Assembly: GCF_001519055.1 (NCBI RefSeq)
Contig: NZ_KQ954305.1
Location: forward strand, 1-53,698
Length of the DNA stretch: 53,698 bases
Source: Novosphingobium sp. Fuku2-ISO-50
GTDB lineage: Bacteria; Pseudomonadota; Alphaproteobacteria; Sphingomonadales; Sphingomonadaceae
Reading direction: 5' to 3'
In this document: piece after piece, positions 8,609 through 16,139 of the stretch
Layout: each line of letters starts with the position of its first letter
Numbering within the stretch: the first letter of the stretch is position 1
Translations under genes and position numbers: made by a program
The notes under the pieces: generated by a model
Database searches by the model: none
Seen by the model: the letters and a program-made list of their open reading frames with translations, nothing else
What the model was told of the DNA's origin: nothing

Positions 8609-9314
8609 GCGGCGAAGGCCCCGTCGTTTCGCGATCCCGGCCCCTGCCGCGCCGCAACAGCATTTCCGACGCGATCAGCGCGCAAAGCGAAAGCAGCACC
8701 GAAACCAGCGCCAGCCGCCATACCGCCATTTCCTGTCCCGGCACTTGCAGGGCGGCATAGATCGCCAGCGGCAAAGTCGCGGTTTCGCCGGGCACGTTCG
8801 AAACGAACGTGATCGTCGCGCCAAATTCGCCGAGCGAGCGGGCAAATCCCAGCACCAGCGCAGCCAGCACGCCGGGGCGAGCCAACGGCAAGGTAATCGT
8901 GACAAAGCTGTCGAGGCGCCCCGCTCCCAATGTCCGCGCCGCCGCTTCAAGCCGGGGATCGATCGCTTCGAGCGAGAGGCGGATCGAACGCACCATCAGC
9001 GGCATCGCCATGATTCCCGCCGCGAGCGCCGCGCCGGTCCAGCGAAACATCAGCGTGATCCCCAGCCAGCGCGCCAGCGGCGCCCCGATAACGCCATGCG
9101 GCGCAAACGCGATCAGCAGCATCCAGCCGATCACCACCGGCGGCAGCACCAGCGGCAAATGCACCAGCGCATCGACCACGACTTTGCCCGGAAAGCGTCC
9201 GCGCGCCAAAAGGTAGGCCAATGCAAAGGCAGCCGGCAGCACGCCGATGATCGCCACCAGGCTGACCTGCAACGACAGGCCCACGATCGCCCATTCATCG
9301 CCCGACAACAGCAT
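8598..9314 (-). CDS. modB: molybdate ABC transporter permease
   Basis: A 238-residue integral membrane protein with five to six hydrophobic segments. It carries the EAA-type loop EAARTLGAGRLDSFVTITLP and the ModB/CysT-type sequence GFARSLGEFGATITFVSN. ATG at 9314 is chosen because it forms a TGATG junction with the modA stop, the usual arrangement for coupled translation. A longer open frame extends upstream to 9602 but runs through modA. Together with ModA and ModC it forms a molybdate importer. Confidence 0.92.
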   Translation of the reverse strand: MLLSGDEWAIVGLSLQVSLVAIIGVLPAAFALAYLLARGRFPGKVVVDALVHLPLVLPPVVIGWMLLIAFAPHGVIGAPLARWLGITLMFRWTGAALAAGIMAMPLMVRSIRLSLEAIDPRLEAAARTLGAGRLDSFVTITLPLARPGVLAALVLGFARSLGEFGATITFVSNVPGETATLPLAIYAALQVPGQEMAVWRLALVSVLLSLCALIASEMLLRRGRGRDRETTGPSPHVL

Positions 9315-10102
9315 CAGGGCGCCACAAAGCCATAGCGGCGAAAGATCGCCTTGCCCTCGCCCGACAGCAGGAAACGGCGAAACGCCTCCCCCTCGGGATT
9401 GGTCGATGTCCTGAGCCGCGCCAGCGGATAAGTGATCGGCGCATGACTGCCCGGCGGAAACACGCCGACCATGCGCACGTGCGGTTCGGCCAGGGCATCG
9501 GTCGCATAGACGATGCCGAGCGGCGCGGCGCCATGCGCGACCAGACCGAGCGCGGCGCGGACATTTTCGGCGCGCACGACCTGCCCCGAAACCTGATCCC
9601 ATACGCCAAAATGCTGCAAGGCCTCGCGCCCATAGCGCCCCGCCGGCACGCTGTCGGGATCGGCCATGGCGAGTTTGCCCCCGCCCAGCGCGCGAAGCAG
9701 CGCAAAGCCGGGCGCAGGACGCAGGCGCAAACGGCTGTCTGCCGGAGCGACGATGACCAGCGCGCCGACGAGGAACGACTTGCGCGTTTCGGGCACGATC
9801 AGCCCCGCCTTTGCCAGAGCGTCCATCCAGTCTTCATCGGCCGAAACGAACAGATCCGCCTGCCCCCCGCCCGAAATCTGCCGCGCCAGCGCAGACGACG
9901 CGGCGAATGACAGCACCGGTCGGGGATGTCCGTGCCGCCTCCACGCCTCGGCAGCGGCCGTCATCGATTCCTGCAGGCTGGCGGCGGCAAGCACCAGCGG
10001 CGCTTTCGGCGCGGCGAAAACCGGTGGAATGCAGGCACCAAGCGCAAGCAGCAGGGCGAGCACCCCCGAGACCCGTCGCAAAAGGAGAAAATAGCGTCCC
10101 AT
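9314..10102 (-). CDS. modA: periplasmic molybdate-binding protein
   Basis: A 262-residue substrate-binding protein of the ModA family. An N-terminal hydrophobic leader is followed either by a possible lipobox (LGAC, residues about 21-24) or by a signal peptidase I site after PVFA. The mature part begins with LVLAAASLQESMTAAAEAW, the typical ModA opening, followed by FAASSALARQI and QADLFVSADEDWMDAL, which supply the oxyanion-binding serines. ATG at 10102 was chosen because it starts the leader peptide. The order modA-modB-modC, all in the same direction with overlapping ends, is the classical operon. No ModE operator was recognised in the gap before the divergent gene at 10240. Confidence 0.92.
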   Translation of the reverse strand: MGRYFLLLRRVSGVLALLLALGACIPPVFAAPKAPLVLAAASLQESMTAAAEAWRRHGHPRPVLSFAASSALARQISGGGQADLFVSADEDWMDALAKAGLIVPETRKSFLVGALVIVAPADSRLRLRPAPGFALLRALGGGKLAMADPDSVPAGRYGREALQHFGVWDQVSGQVVRAENVRAALGLVAHGAAPLGIVYATDALAEPHVRMVGVFPPGSHAPITYPLARLRTSTNPEGEAFRRFLLSGEGKAIFRRYGFVAP

Positions 10103-10239
10103 ATCCCGCCGTATAGAGGGCGTCACCGCTTGCGCAAAGCCCCGCCGTTGTACGCGCCGTTGTATCGGCACCATCATTGCGCTTTGGCGGCAAACATGGA
10201 ATGCCCAAGCGACTTTCCCCCCGCAAGAGGACACACGCG

Positions 10240-11007
10240 ATGATGCCCAGCATGGTAATTTCGGGCCTGGCTGCCGTCGCGATGCTGATCGCGGCGCCCG
10301 CGCTGGCCCAAAACGATGATGATCAGGGCGGCGGGGATCAGGGCGGCTGGCAGGAAGCACCCGGCGTGGCGCCGATCGCCAAACAGGACCGCGTCTATGG
10401 CAAAGCCGATGCGCGTTTCAGCCTGATCATCTGGCTCGACCCGGAATGCCCTTATTGCAAAGTGCTTGGCCAACAGCCGCAGCATGTCGTCGATGGCTCG
10501 GGCGGGCGCGTCAATCTTGCCGTGCGCCTCTATCCCTTGCCGTTCCATGGTCCCAATGCCGTGATCGCCTCGACCACCGCGCTGTGTGTGGCGGATCAGG
10601 CAGGCGTTGCAGGCTATTACCGCTTTCTCGACGGATGGATGGCGCGGACGGGCAGCAATGGCCGGGGCATCGGCGAGCCTTTGGGCCAGGGCGATCCGGT
10701 GGCCGACCTCGCTGCGGCCTCTGGCGCGCGCGACCGCAATGCCCTGGCCGGCTGCACCACGTCGAGCCGGACCGGCCAACGGCTTGCCGCCGAGATGAAG
10801 GCCGGCGACATTGCGGGGATCGAAGGTACACCGGCGATCGCGGTGCGCGACAATCGTTTCGGCCACACGATCATGGTTTCGGGCGCGATCGGCGAAGAGG
10901 ACATGCAAAACGCGATACGCCTCCTGGGACAAGTCGACGATCATCCCGATCAGGCCCCGAGCGGGGGCCATGACGCGCAAGGTGTGCCCGGTGGCGCGAC
11001 GCATTGA
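10240..11007 (+). CDS. secreted DsbA/DsbC-like thioredoxin-fold protein (CPYC)
   Basis: A 255-residue exported thiol-redox protein. Residues 1-23 form a signal peptide ending in APALA-Q, followed by an Asp/Gly-rich linker. The thioredoxin-fold active site is C70-P-Y-C73 within WLDPECPYCKVL, and a cis-proline loop of the form GTPAI follows in the C-terminal third, before a predicted closing helix. This pattern fits periplasmic disulfide oxidoreductases or isomerases such as those linked to conjugation and envelope assembly. The start is the ATG at 10240, preceded by the purine-rich caagagga; an upstream ATG at 10201 is also in frame. It is transcribed away from modA, and its end overlaps the next gene by 38 bp. 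Confidence 0.85.
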   Translation: MMPSMVISGLAAVAMLIAAPALAQNDDDQGGGDQGGWQEAPGVAPIAKQDRVYGKADARFSLIIWLDPECPYCKVLGQQPQHVVDGSGGRVNLAVRLYPLPFHGPNAVIASTTALCVADQAGVAGYYRFLDGWMARTGSNGRGIGEPLGQGDPVADLAAASGARDRNALAGCTTSSRTGQRLAAEMKAGDIAGIEGTPAIAVRDNRFGHTIMVSGAIGEEDMQNAIRLLGQVDDHPDQAPSGGHDAQGVPGGATH

Positions 11008-11380
11008 CGCGCTCCTGTGCGAGGCAGCACTCGCCGCGCTTCTGATCGCGCAGCCCGCGCTGGCCGCGCCACCCGATCCCGCGCCTTCCGGACTTGCGCC
11101 TTCGGGGGCGATCGATGACGATCTGGGCCAGGCCACTCCCGGCTTCGACGCAAGCATCCCGCCGCCCGCTTTCGTGCAGCCCGGGCGCGACGCGCCGCTC
11201 GACCCGGTGATCGCGCAGCTGATCGTGGCGCGACTGGTACAATTGCACTTGCTGGCCAGTCCTGCCGAAGCGCAAGACCCTGCGAGAGCCGCCGAGGCAA
11301 TCAGAGGGTTTCAGGCGGGTGTCGGGCTGAAGCCGACCGGCGTTCTCGACAAAGTGACGATCGCCAGTTTCGCGTTGTAG
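10970..11380 (+). CDS. secreted peptidoglycan-binding-domain protein
   Basis: A 136-residue protein with a signal peptide (residues about 1-32, ending PALA-A), a Pro-rich linker and a C-terminal region of about 45 residues. The C-terminal region, with its pattern AAEAIRGFQAGVGLKPTGVL and the closing DKVTIASF, matches the peptidoglycan-binding domain 1 fold. The ATG at 10970 has a G-rich stretch directly upstream and lies inside the end of the thioredoxin-like gene, so the pair is probably co-translated. A shared role at the cell wall is plausible for the two secreted proteins but is inference. Confidence 0.75.
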   Translation: MTRKVCPVARRIDALLCEAALAALLIAQPALAAPPDPAPSGLAPSGAIDDDLGQATPGFDASIPPPAFVQPGRDAPLDPVIAQLIVARLVQLHLLASPAEAQDPARAAEAIRGFQAGVGLKPTGVLDKVTIASFAL

Positions 11381-11405
11381 CGTCACCCGCAACCGGCGCA
11401 GAATT

Positions 11406-14321
11406 TCACTGTTTCTGCTGCTCCAGCAAAGGCTTGAGGTAAAATCCCGTATGGCTGGCGGGATTGCCCGCGATGTCCTCGGGGGTGCCCTCGGCCACCA
11501 CTTCACCGCCGCGCACACCGCCTTCGGGGCCCATGTCGATGATCCAGTCGGCGGTCTTGATCACATCGAGGTTGTGTTCGATCACCACCACCGAATTACC
11601 CTGTTCGACCAGCCTGTGCAGCACTTCGAGCAGCTTGCGCACGTCTTCGAAATGAAGGCCGGTGGTCGGCTCGTCGAGGATATAGAGCGTCTGCCCGGTC
11701 GAGCGGCGCGCCAGTTCCTTGGCCAGCTTGACCCGTTGCGCCTCGCCGCCTGACAACGTGGTCGCCTGTTGCCCGACTTTGACATAGCCGAGCCCGACTT
11801 CGGCGAGCATCTGCATGCGGTCGCGGATCGGCGGAACCGCCTTGAAGAATTCGACCGCATCCTCGATCGTCATGTCGAGCACGTCGGCGATCGAAAGCCC
11901 CTTGAATTTCACGTCGAGCGTTTCGCGGTTGTAGCGCTTGCCGCCGCATTCCTCGCACGTGACATAGACATCGGGCAGGAAGTGCATCTCGATCTTGATC
12001 AGCCCGTCGCCATGGCACGCCTCGCAGCGCCCGCCCTTGACGTTGAAGCTGAACCGCCCGGCCTTGTAGCCGCGCGCCTCGGATTCGGGCAGACCGGCGA
12101 ACCAGTCCCGGATCAACGTGAACGAGCCGGTGTAGGTCGCCGGATTCGAACGCGGGGTGCGCCCGATCGGCGACTGGTCGATCTCGATCACCTTGTCGCA
12201 ATGTTCGAGGCCGAGAATGGCGTCATGCGCCCCGGCAATCACCCGTGCGCCGTTGAGCACGCGCGCCGCGCCCGCCTGCAGAGTGTCGATGATCAGCGAT
12301 GACTTGCCCGATCCGGAAACCCCGGTGACGCAAGTGAACGTGCCCAGCGGAATGCGCACCGTCACATCGCGCAAGTTGTTGGCGCGCGCGCCCTTGACCG
12401 TGATGTCCAGCCCATTGCCCTTGCGCCGGACGCGCGGCACTTCGATCCGCCGCGTGCCGTTGAGGTATTGCCCGGTCAGGCTGGCCTCGCTCGCCAGAAT
12501 GTCGGCCAGCGTGCCCTGCGCAACGATTTCGCCGCCATGGACGCCAGCACCGGGGCCCAGGTCAACGATATGGTCGGCCGTGCGGATCGCGTCTTCGTCG
12601 TGTTCGACGACGATCACCGTGTTGCCGAGATCGCGCAGCCGCTTCAGCGTTTCGAGCAGGCGGTCGTTGTCGCGCTGATGCAGCCCGATCGACGGTTCGT
12701 CGAGCACATAGAGCACGCCCGACAGCCCTGACCCGATCTGGCTGGCCAGACGGATGCGCTGGCTCTCGCCGCCCGACAGCGTGCCCGAGGTCCGGTCGAG
12801 ATTGAGATAATCGAGCCCGACATTGTTGAGAAAGCCGACCCGCTCGTTGATTTCCTTGAGAATCGAGCGCGCGATCTGCCGCTTTTGCGGGGTCAGGTGT
12901 TCGTCCAGCCGCCCGAACCAGTCCGCCGCGGCCGCGACCGACAAATGGGTAATGCTCGAAATGTCTTCGCCCGCGACTTTGACTGCCAGCGCTTCGGGCT
13001 TCAGCCGCGCGCCACCGCATGTCTCGCAGGGTTGCGCGGTCTGAAACTTGCCCAGTTCCTCGCGCGTCCAGGCGCTTTCGGTCTGAAGCATGCGGCGGTT
13101 GAGATTGCCGATCACCCCTTCGAATGCCTTGGACACGGTATAGGACTTGCGCCCGTCGACAAATGTCAGCGGGACCGGCTTGCCCCCCGTGCCATAAAGG
13201 ATGACCAGCTTGATTTCGCCCGGCAGCTTGTCCCACGCCGTATCGAGGCTGAATCCGAAATGGTCGGCAAGGCTGGCCAGCACCTGCATGTAATAAGGGC
13301 TCGGCGGGTTTGACTTGGCCCAGGGCATGATCGCGCCCTGTTTGAGCGACAGGTTTTCATTGGGTACGACCAGTTGCGGATCGAACAGCAGCTTTTCGCC
13401 CAGACCGTCGCAAGCCGGGCACGCCCCTTGCGGTGCGTTGAACGAAAACAGCCTCGGCTCGATGCTCTCGATCGTGAAACCGCTGACCGGGCAGGCGAAC
13501 TTTTCCGAAAAGACGATGCGGTTGGGCGGCAGTCCGGTGCCTTTGAGCGTCTTGGCCCGGCCCTTGATCTTTGCCTCTTCCTCGCGCCCCGGCACGACGC
13601 CGTCGGCAAGGTCGATAAAGGCAAGGCCGTCGGCCAGCTTGAGCGCCTGTTCGAAGCTGTCGGCCAGTCGGCTTTCGATGCCTTCGCGCACGGCGATGCG
13701 GTCGACCACGACTTCGAGATCGTGCTTGAGCTTCTTGTCGAGCGCGGGAGCGTCTTCGATGGCGTGGAATTCGCCGTCGATGCGCACGCGGGTATAGCCC
13801 GCCTTTTGCCACTCGGCCAATTCCTTGCGGTATTCGCCCTTGCGACCGCGCACCACCGGCGCCAGCAGATAGGCGCGCGTGCCTTCGGGCAACAGCATCA
13901 CGCGGTCGACCATCTGGCTGACCGTCTGCGCGGTGATCGGCAGGCCGGTGGCGGGCGAATAGGGGATTCCGACTCGCGCCCAGAGCAGGCGCATATAGTC
14001 ATAGATCTCGGTCACCGTGGCGACCGTCGAGCGCGGGTTGCGGCTGGTCGTCTTTTGCTCGATCGAGATGGCCGGCGACAGCCCGTCGATATGTTCGACA
14101 TCGGGCTTCTGCATCATTTCCAGAAACTGCCGCGCATAGGCCGACAGGCTTTCGACATAGCGCCGCTGCCCTTCGGCATAGATCGTGTCGAACGCGAGGC
14201 TCGATTTGCCCGACCCCGACAACCCGGTGATCACGATCAGCGAGTCGCGCGGGAGATCGATGTCGAACCCCTTGAGATTGTGCTCGCGCGCGCCGCGCAC
14301 GGAAATGAAGCTGAGAGCCAT
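11406..14321 (-). CDS. uvrA: excinuclease ABC subunit A
   Basis: A 971-residue DNA damage-recognition ATPase of nucleotide excision repair. Two ABC-type ATPase modules are visible: the first Walker A is GLSGSGKSS near residue 32, and the second is GVSGSGKSS in the C-terminal half. Signature motifs are LSGGESQRIRLASQIG and LSGGEAQRVKLAKELA. The C-terminal zinc module (CEACHGDG...CEECGGKRY) is intact. The first zinc module begins CPVS rather than CPxC, a variant I recall from other alphaproteobacteria. ATG at 14321 is chosen because the alternative ATG at 14339 lies inside the SOS box. The gene is single and convergent with the gene at 10970-11380. LexA control is indicated by that box. Confidence 0.97.
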   Translation of the reverse strand: MALSFISVRGAREHNLKGFDIDLPRDSLIVITGLSGSGKSSLAFDTIYAEGQRRYVESLSAYARQFLEMMQKPDVEHIDGLSPAISIEQKTTSRNPRSTVATVTEIYDYMRLLWARVGIPYSPATGLPITAQTVSQMVDRVMLLPEGTRAYLLAPVVRGRKGEYRKELAEWQKAGYTRVRIDGEFHAIEDAPALDKKLKHDLEVVVDRIAVREGIESRLADSFEQALKLADGLAFIDLADGVVPGREEEAKIKGRAKTLKGTGLPPNRIVFSEKFACPVSGFTIESIEPRLFSFNAPQGACPACDGLGEKLLFDPQLVVPNENLSLKQGAIMPWAKSNPPSPYYMQVLASLADHFGFSLDTAWDKLPGEIKLVILYGTGGKPVPLTFVDGRKSYTVSKAFEGVIGNLNRRMLQTESAWTREELGKFQTAQPCETCGGARLKPEALAVKVAGEDISSITHLSVAAAADWFGRLDEHLTPQKRQIARSILKEINERVGFLNNVGLDYLNLDRTSGTLSGGESQRIRLASQIGSGLSGVLYVLDEPSIGLHQRDNDRLLETLKRLRDLGNTVIVVEHDEDAIRTADHIVDLGPGAGVHGGEIVAQGTLADILASEASLTGQYLNGTRRIEVPRVRRKGNGLDITVKGARANNLRDVTVRIPLGTFTCVTGVSGSGKSSLIIDTLQAGAARVLNGARVIAGAHDAILGLEHCDKVIEIDQSPIGRTPRSNPATYTGSFTLIRDWFAGLPESEARGYKAGRFSFNVKGGRCEACHGDGLIKIEMHFLPDVYVTCEECGGKRYNRETLDVKFKGLSIADVLDMTIEDAVEFFKAVPPIRDRMQMLAEVGLGYVKVGQQATTLSGGEAQRVKLAKELARRSTGQTLYILDEPTTGLHFEDVRKLLEVLHRLVEQGNSVVVIEHNLDVIKTADWIIDMGPEGGVRGGEVVAEGTPEDIAGNPASHTGFYLKPLLEQQKQ

Positions 14322-14332
14322 GGCCGCTGCGT

Positions 14333-14347
14333 GTTCCATATTTGTTC
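14333..14347 (+). promoter_or_regulatory. LexA (SOS) box of uvrA
   Basis: GTTC CATATTT GTTC fits exactly the GTTC-N7-GTTC direct-repeat operator bound by alphaproteobacterial LexA. It ends 12 bp upstream of the uvrA start codon used here, so LexA would occlude the uvrA promoter/initiation region. Confidence 0.85.
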
Positions 14348-14410
14348 GATTCACGCAAGACGTGTCGACCGGCATTTTGCACGCATGACCGAAGGGGCAA
14401 GGTGGAAAAT

Positions 14411-14427
14411 GGTGGTGACACACCACC
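14411..14427. other. perfect 17-bp inverted repeat
   Basis: GGTGGTG-ACA-CACCACC is a perfect palindrome with a 3-nt centre. It lies in the 236-bp divergent region between uvrA (minus) and the toxin-antitoxin operon (plus). It could be a hairpin or an operator; no regulator is assigned. Confidence 0.45.
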
Positions 14428-14522
14428 GCGCGATTGATCCATTCGGGATGGGCCGATTTCAACGACCGGAGCGCCCCTGTTTTTCTGGCCCCGAAACTCT
14501 CAAGCATACCGTCCATACGCCG

Positions 14523-14551
14523 TTGACCTATGTGTCATTGGCATATAAAAT
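14523..14551 (+). promoter_or_regulatory. sigma-70-type promoter of the toxin-antitoxin operon
   Basis: TTGACC (14523-14528) and TAAAAT (14546-14551) are separated by 17 bp. The start codon is at 14558, only 6 nt after the -10 box, where transcription would be expected to begin. The message is therefore likely leaderless; no Shine-Dalgarno sequence is present. Confidence 0.6.
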
Positions 14552-14557
14552 AGCCCC

Positions 14558-14899
14558 ATGACCACCTTGCAGACCGTCGTCGAGATGGAGTCCTTCCTCA
14601 AGCGCGCGCGGGCGATCATGTCCGATGACGAGCGACTTGCCATCGTGTCGTTTCTGGCGGCCAATCCGGAGTCGGGTGTTTCGCTGGGCGGTGGCCTGCG
14701 CAAGGTCCGCATCGCCCGCGAGGGTAGCGGCAAGAGCGGTGGCTACCGGACCATTTATGTGTTCGGAGGCAATTCGATGCCGCTGTTCCTGCTGACGGTG
14801 TTCGCCAAGAATGAGAAGGGTAATCTGTCCCCACCCGAACAGGCTGCGGCAGTCGCGTTGAGCAAGCAGTTGCTCACAACTTATGGAGATCGTGCATGA
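14558..14899 (+). CDS. RelE/HigB-family toxin
   Basis: A 113-residue protein of the RelE-like toxin superfamily that usually pairs with an HTH antitoxin. The core LRKVRIAREGSGKSGGYRTI and the strand LFLLTVFAKNEKGNLSP match the ribosome-dependent mRNA interferase fold: a basic strand, an aromatic near GGYRTIY, and a Lys-rich AKNEKGNL strand before the last helix. It overlaps the antitoxin gene by the 4-nt ATGA junction. Toxin-before-antitoxin order is characteristic of HigBA-type modules. The probable promoter places the transcription start at or next to the initiation codon. Confidence 0.88.
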   Translation: MTTLQTVVEMESFLKRARAIMSDDERLAIVSFLAANPESGVSLGGGLRKVRIAREGSGKSGGYRTIYVFGGNSMPLFLLTVFAKNEKGNLSPPEQAAAVALSKQLLTTYGDRA

Positions 14900-15186
14900 G
14901 CGAAGTTTACGATAGCCTGATGGAAGGGCTGAACGAAGCAGTGGCTTTCGCGCGGGGCGAGAAGACCAATGTCATCGTCCACCAGATCGAGGTGCCCACC
15001 GTCGATGTCGCTGCGATCCGCGCCAGCACCGGCCTGTCGCAGGGTGCCTTCGCGCGCAGCATCGGCGTTGCCAAGGGCACGCTTCTGAACTGGGAGCATG
15101 GCCGCAGGCACCCCACCGGCCCCGCCCAGGTGCTGCTTGCCATGATTGCCAAGAAGCCCTCACTGGTGAGCGAACTACTGCGCTGA
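14896..15186 (+). CDS. HTH (XRE) antitoxin of RelE-like pair
   Basis: A 96-residue antitoxin. Residues about 53-75 (STGLSQGAFARSIGVAKGTL) form a helix-turn-helix, followed by LNWEHGRRHPTGPAQVLL, the signature of the HTH antitoxins that accompany RelE-like toxins. The N-terminal half probably contacts the toxin. The start overlaps the toxin stop (ATGA), so synthesis is coupled. It is expected to repress the operon promoter at 14523-14551, alone or with the toxin. The closing hairpin at 15219-15250 could end the transcript. Confidence 0.9.
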   Translation: MSEVYDSLMEGLNEAVAFARGEKTNVIVHQIEVPTVDVAAIRASTGLSQGAFARSIGVAKGTLLNWEHGRRHPTGPAQVLLAMIAKKPSLVSELLR

Positions 15187-15218
15187 CGCCAGCGCCGGAT
15201 CATCGCTGCGTACCGTCT

Positions 15219-15250
15219 CCAGATGCGCATCGCGAAGGTCTCGCATCTGG
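15219..15250. terminator. hairpin downstream of toxin-antitoxin operon
   Basis: CCAGATGCG (15219-15227) pairs with CGCATCTGG (15242-15250), a 9-bp perfect stem with a 14-nt loop. There is no T-run directly after it, so it is a possible rather than certain terminator. The rest of 15187-15364 shows nothing recognisable. Confidence 0.4.
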
Positions 15251-15440
15251 CGCTATTTCGGGGTTTTCGCAACCCGTTCGGAAATTCTGAAACAACTTGC
15301 ACAACATCGTGCTTTCCATCAAGCATTCTGAATCGGTTGCCCCCAACGGAAAAGAGAGTGGCCCATGCGTCTTAGCCAATTTAGCGGTTCATGCATGGCG
15401 AGCGCAACTCTCATCGCTTTATCTGCCTGCACAAATCAGG

Positions 15441-15519
15441 CTAGTGGATTGTTTTTGACATTTGCATCCCGCCATCCGGATAGCACGGTCGCAAATGTCA
15501 AAAACGGAAAATCCACTAG
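15441..15519. repeat. palindromic mini-element, unit A
   Basis: A 79-bp imperfect hairpin. The arms begin CTAGTGGATT and end CTAG; the inner part of both arms is GTTTTTGACATTTGC, the right arm carries 4 extra nt (bulge), and the loop is about 25 nt. CTAG at both ends looks like a duplicated or recognised target. A REP- or MITE-like mobile element is inferred. Confidence 0.75.
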
Positions 15520-15531
15520 AATCAAAAGTTT

Positions 15532-15609
15532 CTAGTGGTCCGAAAAGATTCTGACATTTGCGCACTACCTAGCCGAGAGCGGTAACAAATGTCAGAATCG
15601 GACCACTAG
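15532..15609. repeat. palindromic mini-element, unit B
   Basis: A 78-bp imperfect hairpin starting CTAGTGGTCCGA and ending TCGGACCACTAG. The inner arms share TTCTGACATTTG, with a 5-nt bulge in the left arm and a loop of about 25 nt. It shares the CTAGTGG ends and the TGACATTTG core with unit A, 12 bp upstream, but differs in the middle of the arms. The two are therefore related family members and not a recent duplication. Confidence 0.75.
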
Positions 15610-16139
15610 CACCCCGCCCGACAGCACCTCAACTGCAGCTACTGACGACTCCGCTTCGCAAATAAGTGATCTACAGAGCCGGGTTGCGGCGCTTGAATGG
15701 CAAAACTCAAAGGAAGTCGTCCTCAAACTTTCAGATGCCGGATTCACTCCGTTGCAAACGGACGTGGGTACGCTGACAGTTCAACTGAAGAATTTGGAGG
15801 CGAATGGCAGTGGAACGCTCGTAAGGCTTGTAATCGGAAACCCTACTTCAGCCAATATAACTGATTTGAAATTGTCCGGCGCTTGGGGAGCTTTAGACAA
15901 AAACGGAACAATAAACACTGCAGATGAGCACGATTTTTCTACAAGTATAAGTAATGGTGTACCATCTTCTTCATGGAAGGTTGTTTCTTTCAATATAGAT
16001 GGAGGGAAGCCAACTGACATAGGGTACATTAAAATAAAATATGGCTCCATTCAGCAGATACGCCTTTTTGGAAATAACTAGGGTGGCCTAGGCTCTCGAA
16101 AATACGACAAGCTCAAACAAACACCCTAATTTCGAGCAC

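Larger units (their letters stand above)
15365..16081 (+). pseudogene. lipoprotein gene interrupted by two palindromic mini-elements
   Basis: The 5' part (ATG 15365, preceded by the purine-rich aaaagagag) encodes a lipoprotein signal peptide with lipobox LSAC, followed by TNQA. It runs into repeat DNA at 15441 and stops at the TAG 15533-15535. The coding sequence resumes at 15608 in the same frame (STPPDSTSTAATDDSASQ), with a coiled-coil-like stretch (ISDLQSRVAALEWQ) and then a beta-rich domain ending at 16081. Removing 165 bp (both repeats, leaving one CTAG) restores an uninterrupted 183-residue lipoprotein, QA-STPPD. The 3' part is noticeably AT-richer than its neighbours, suggesting acquisition from elsewhere. 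The function is unknown. A shorter product from internal starts (such as TTG 15752) would lack the signal peptide. Confidence 0.8.
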
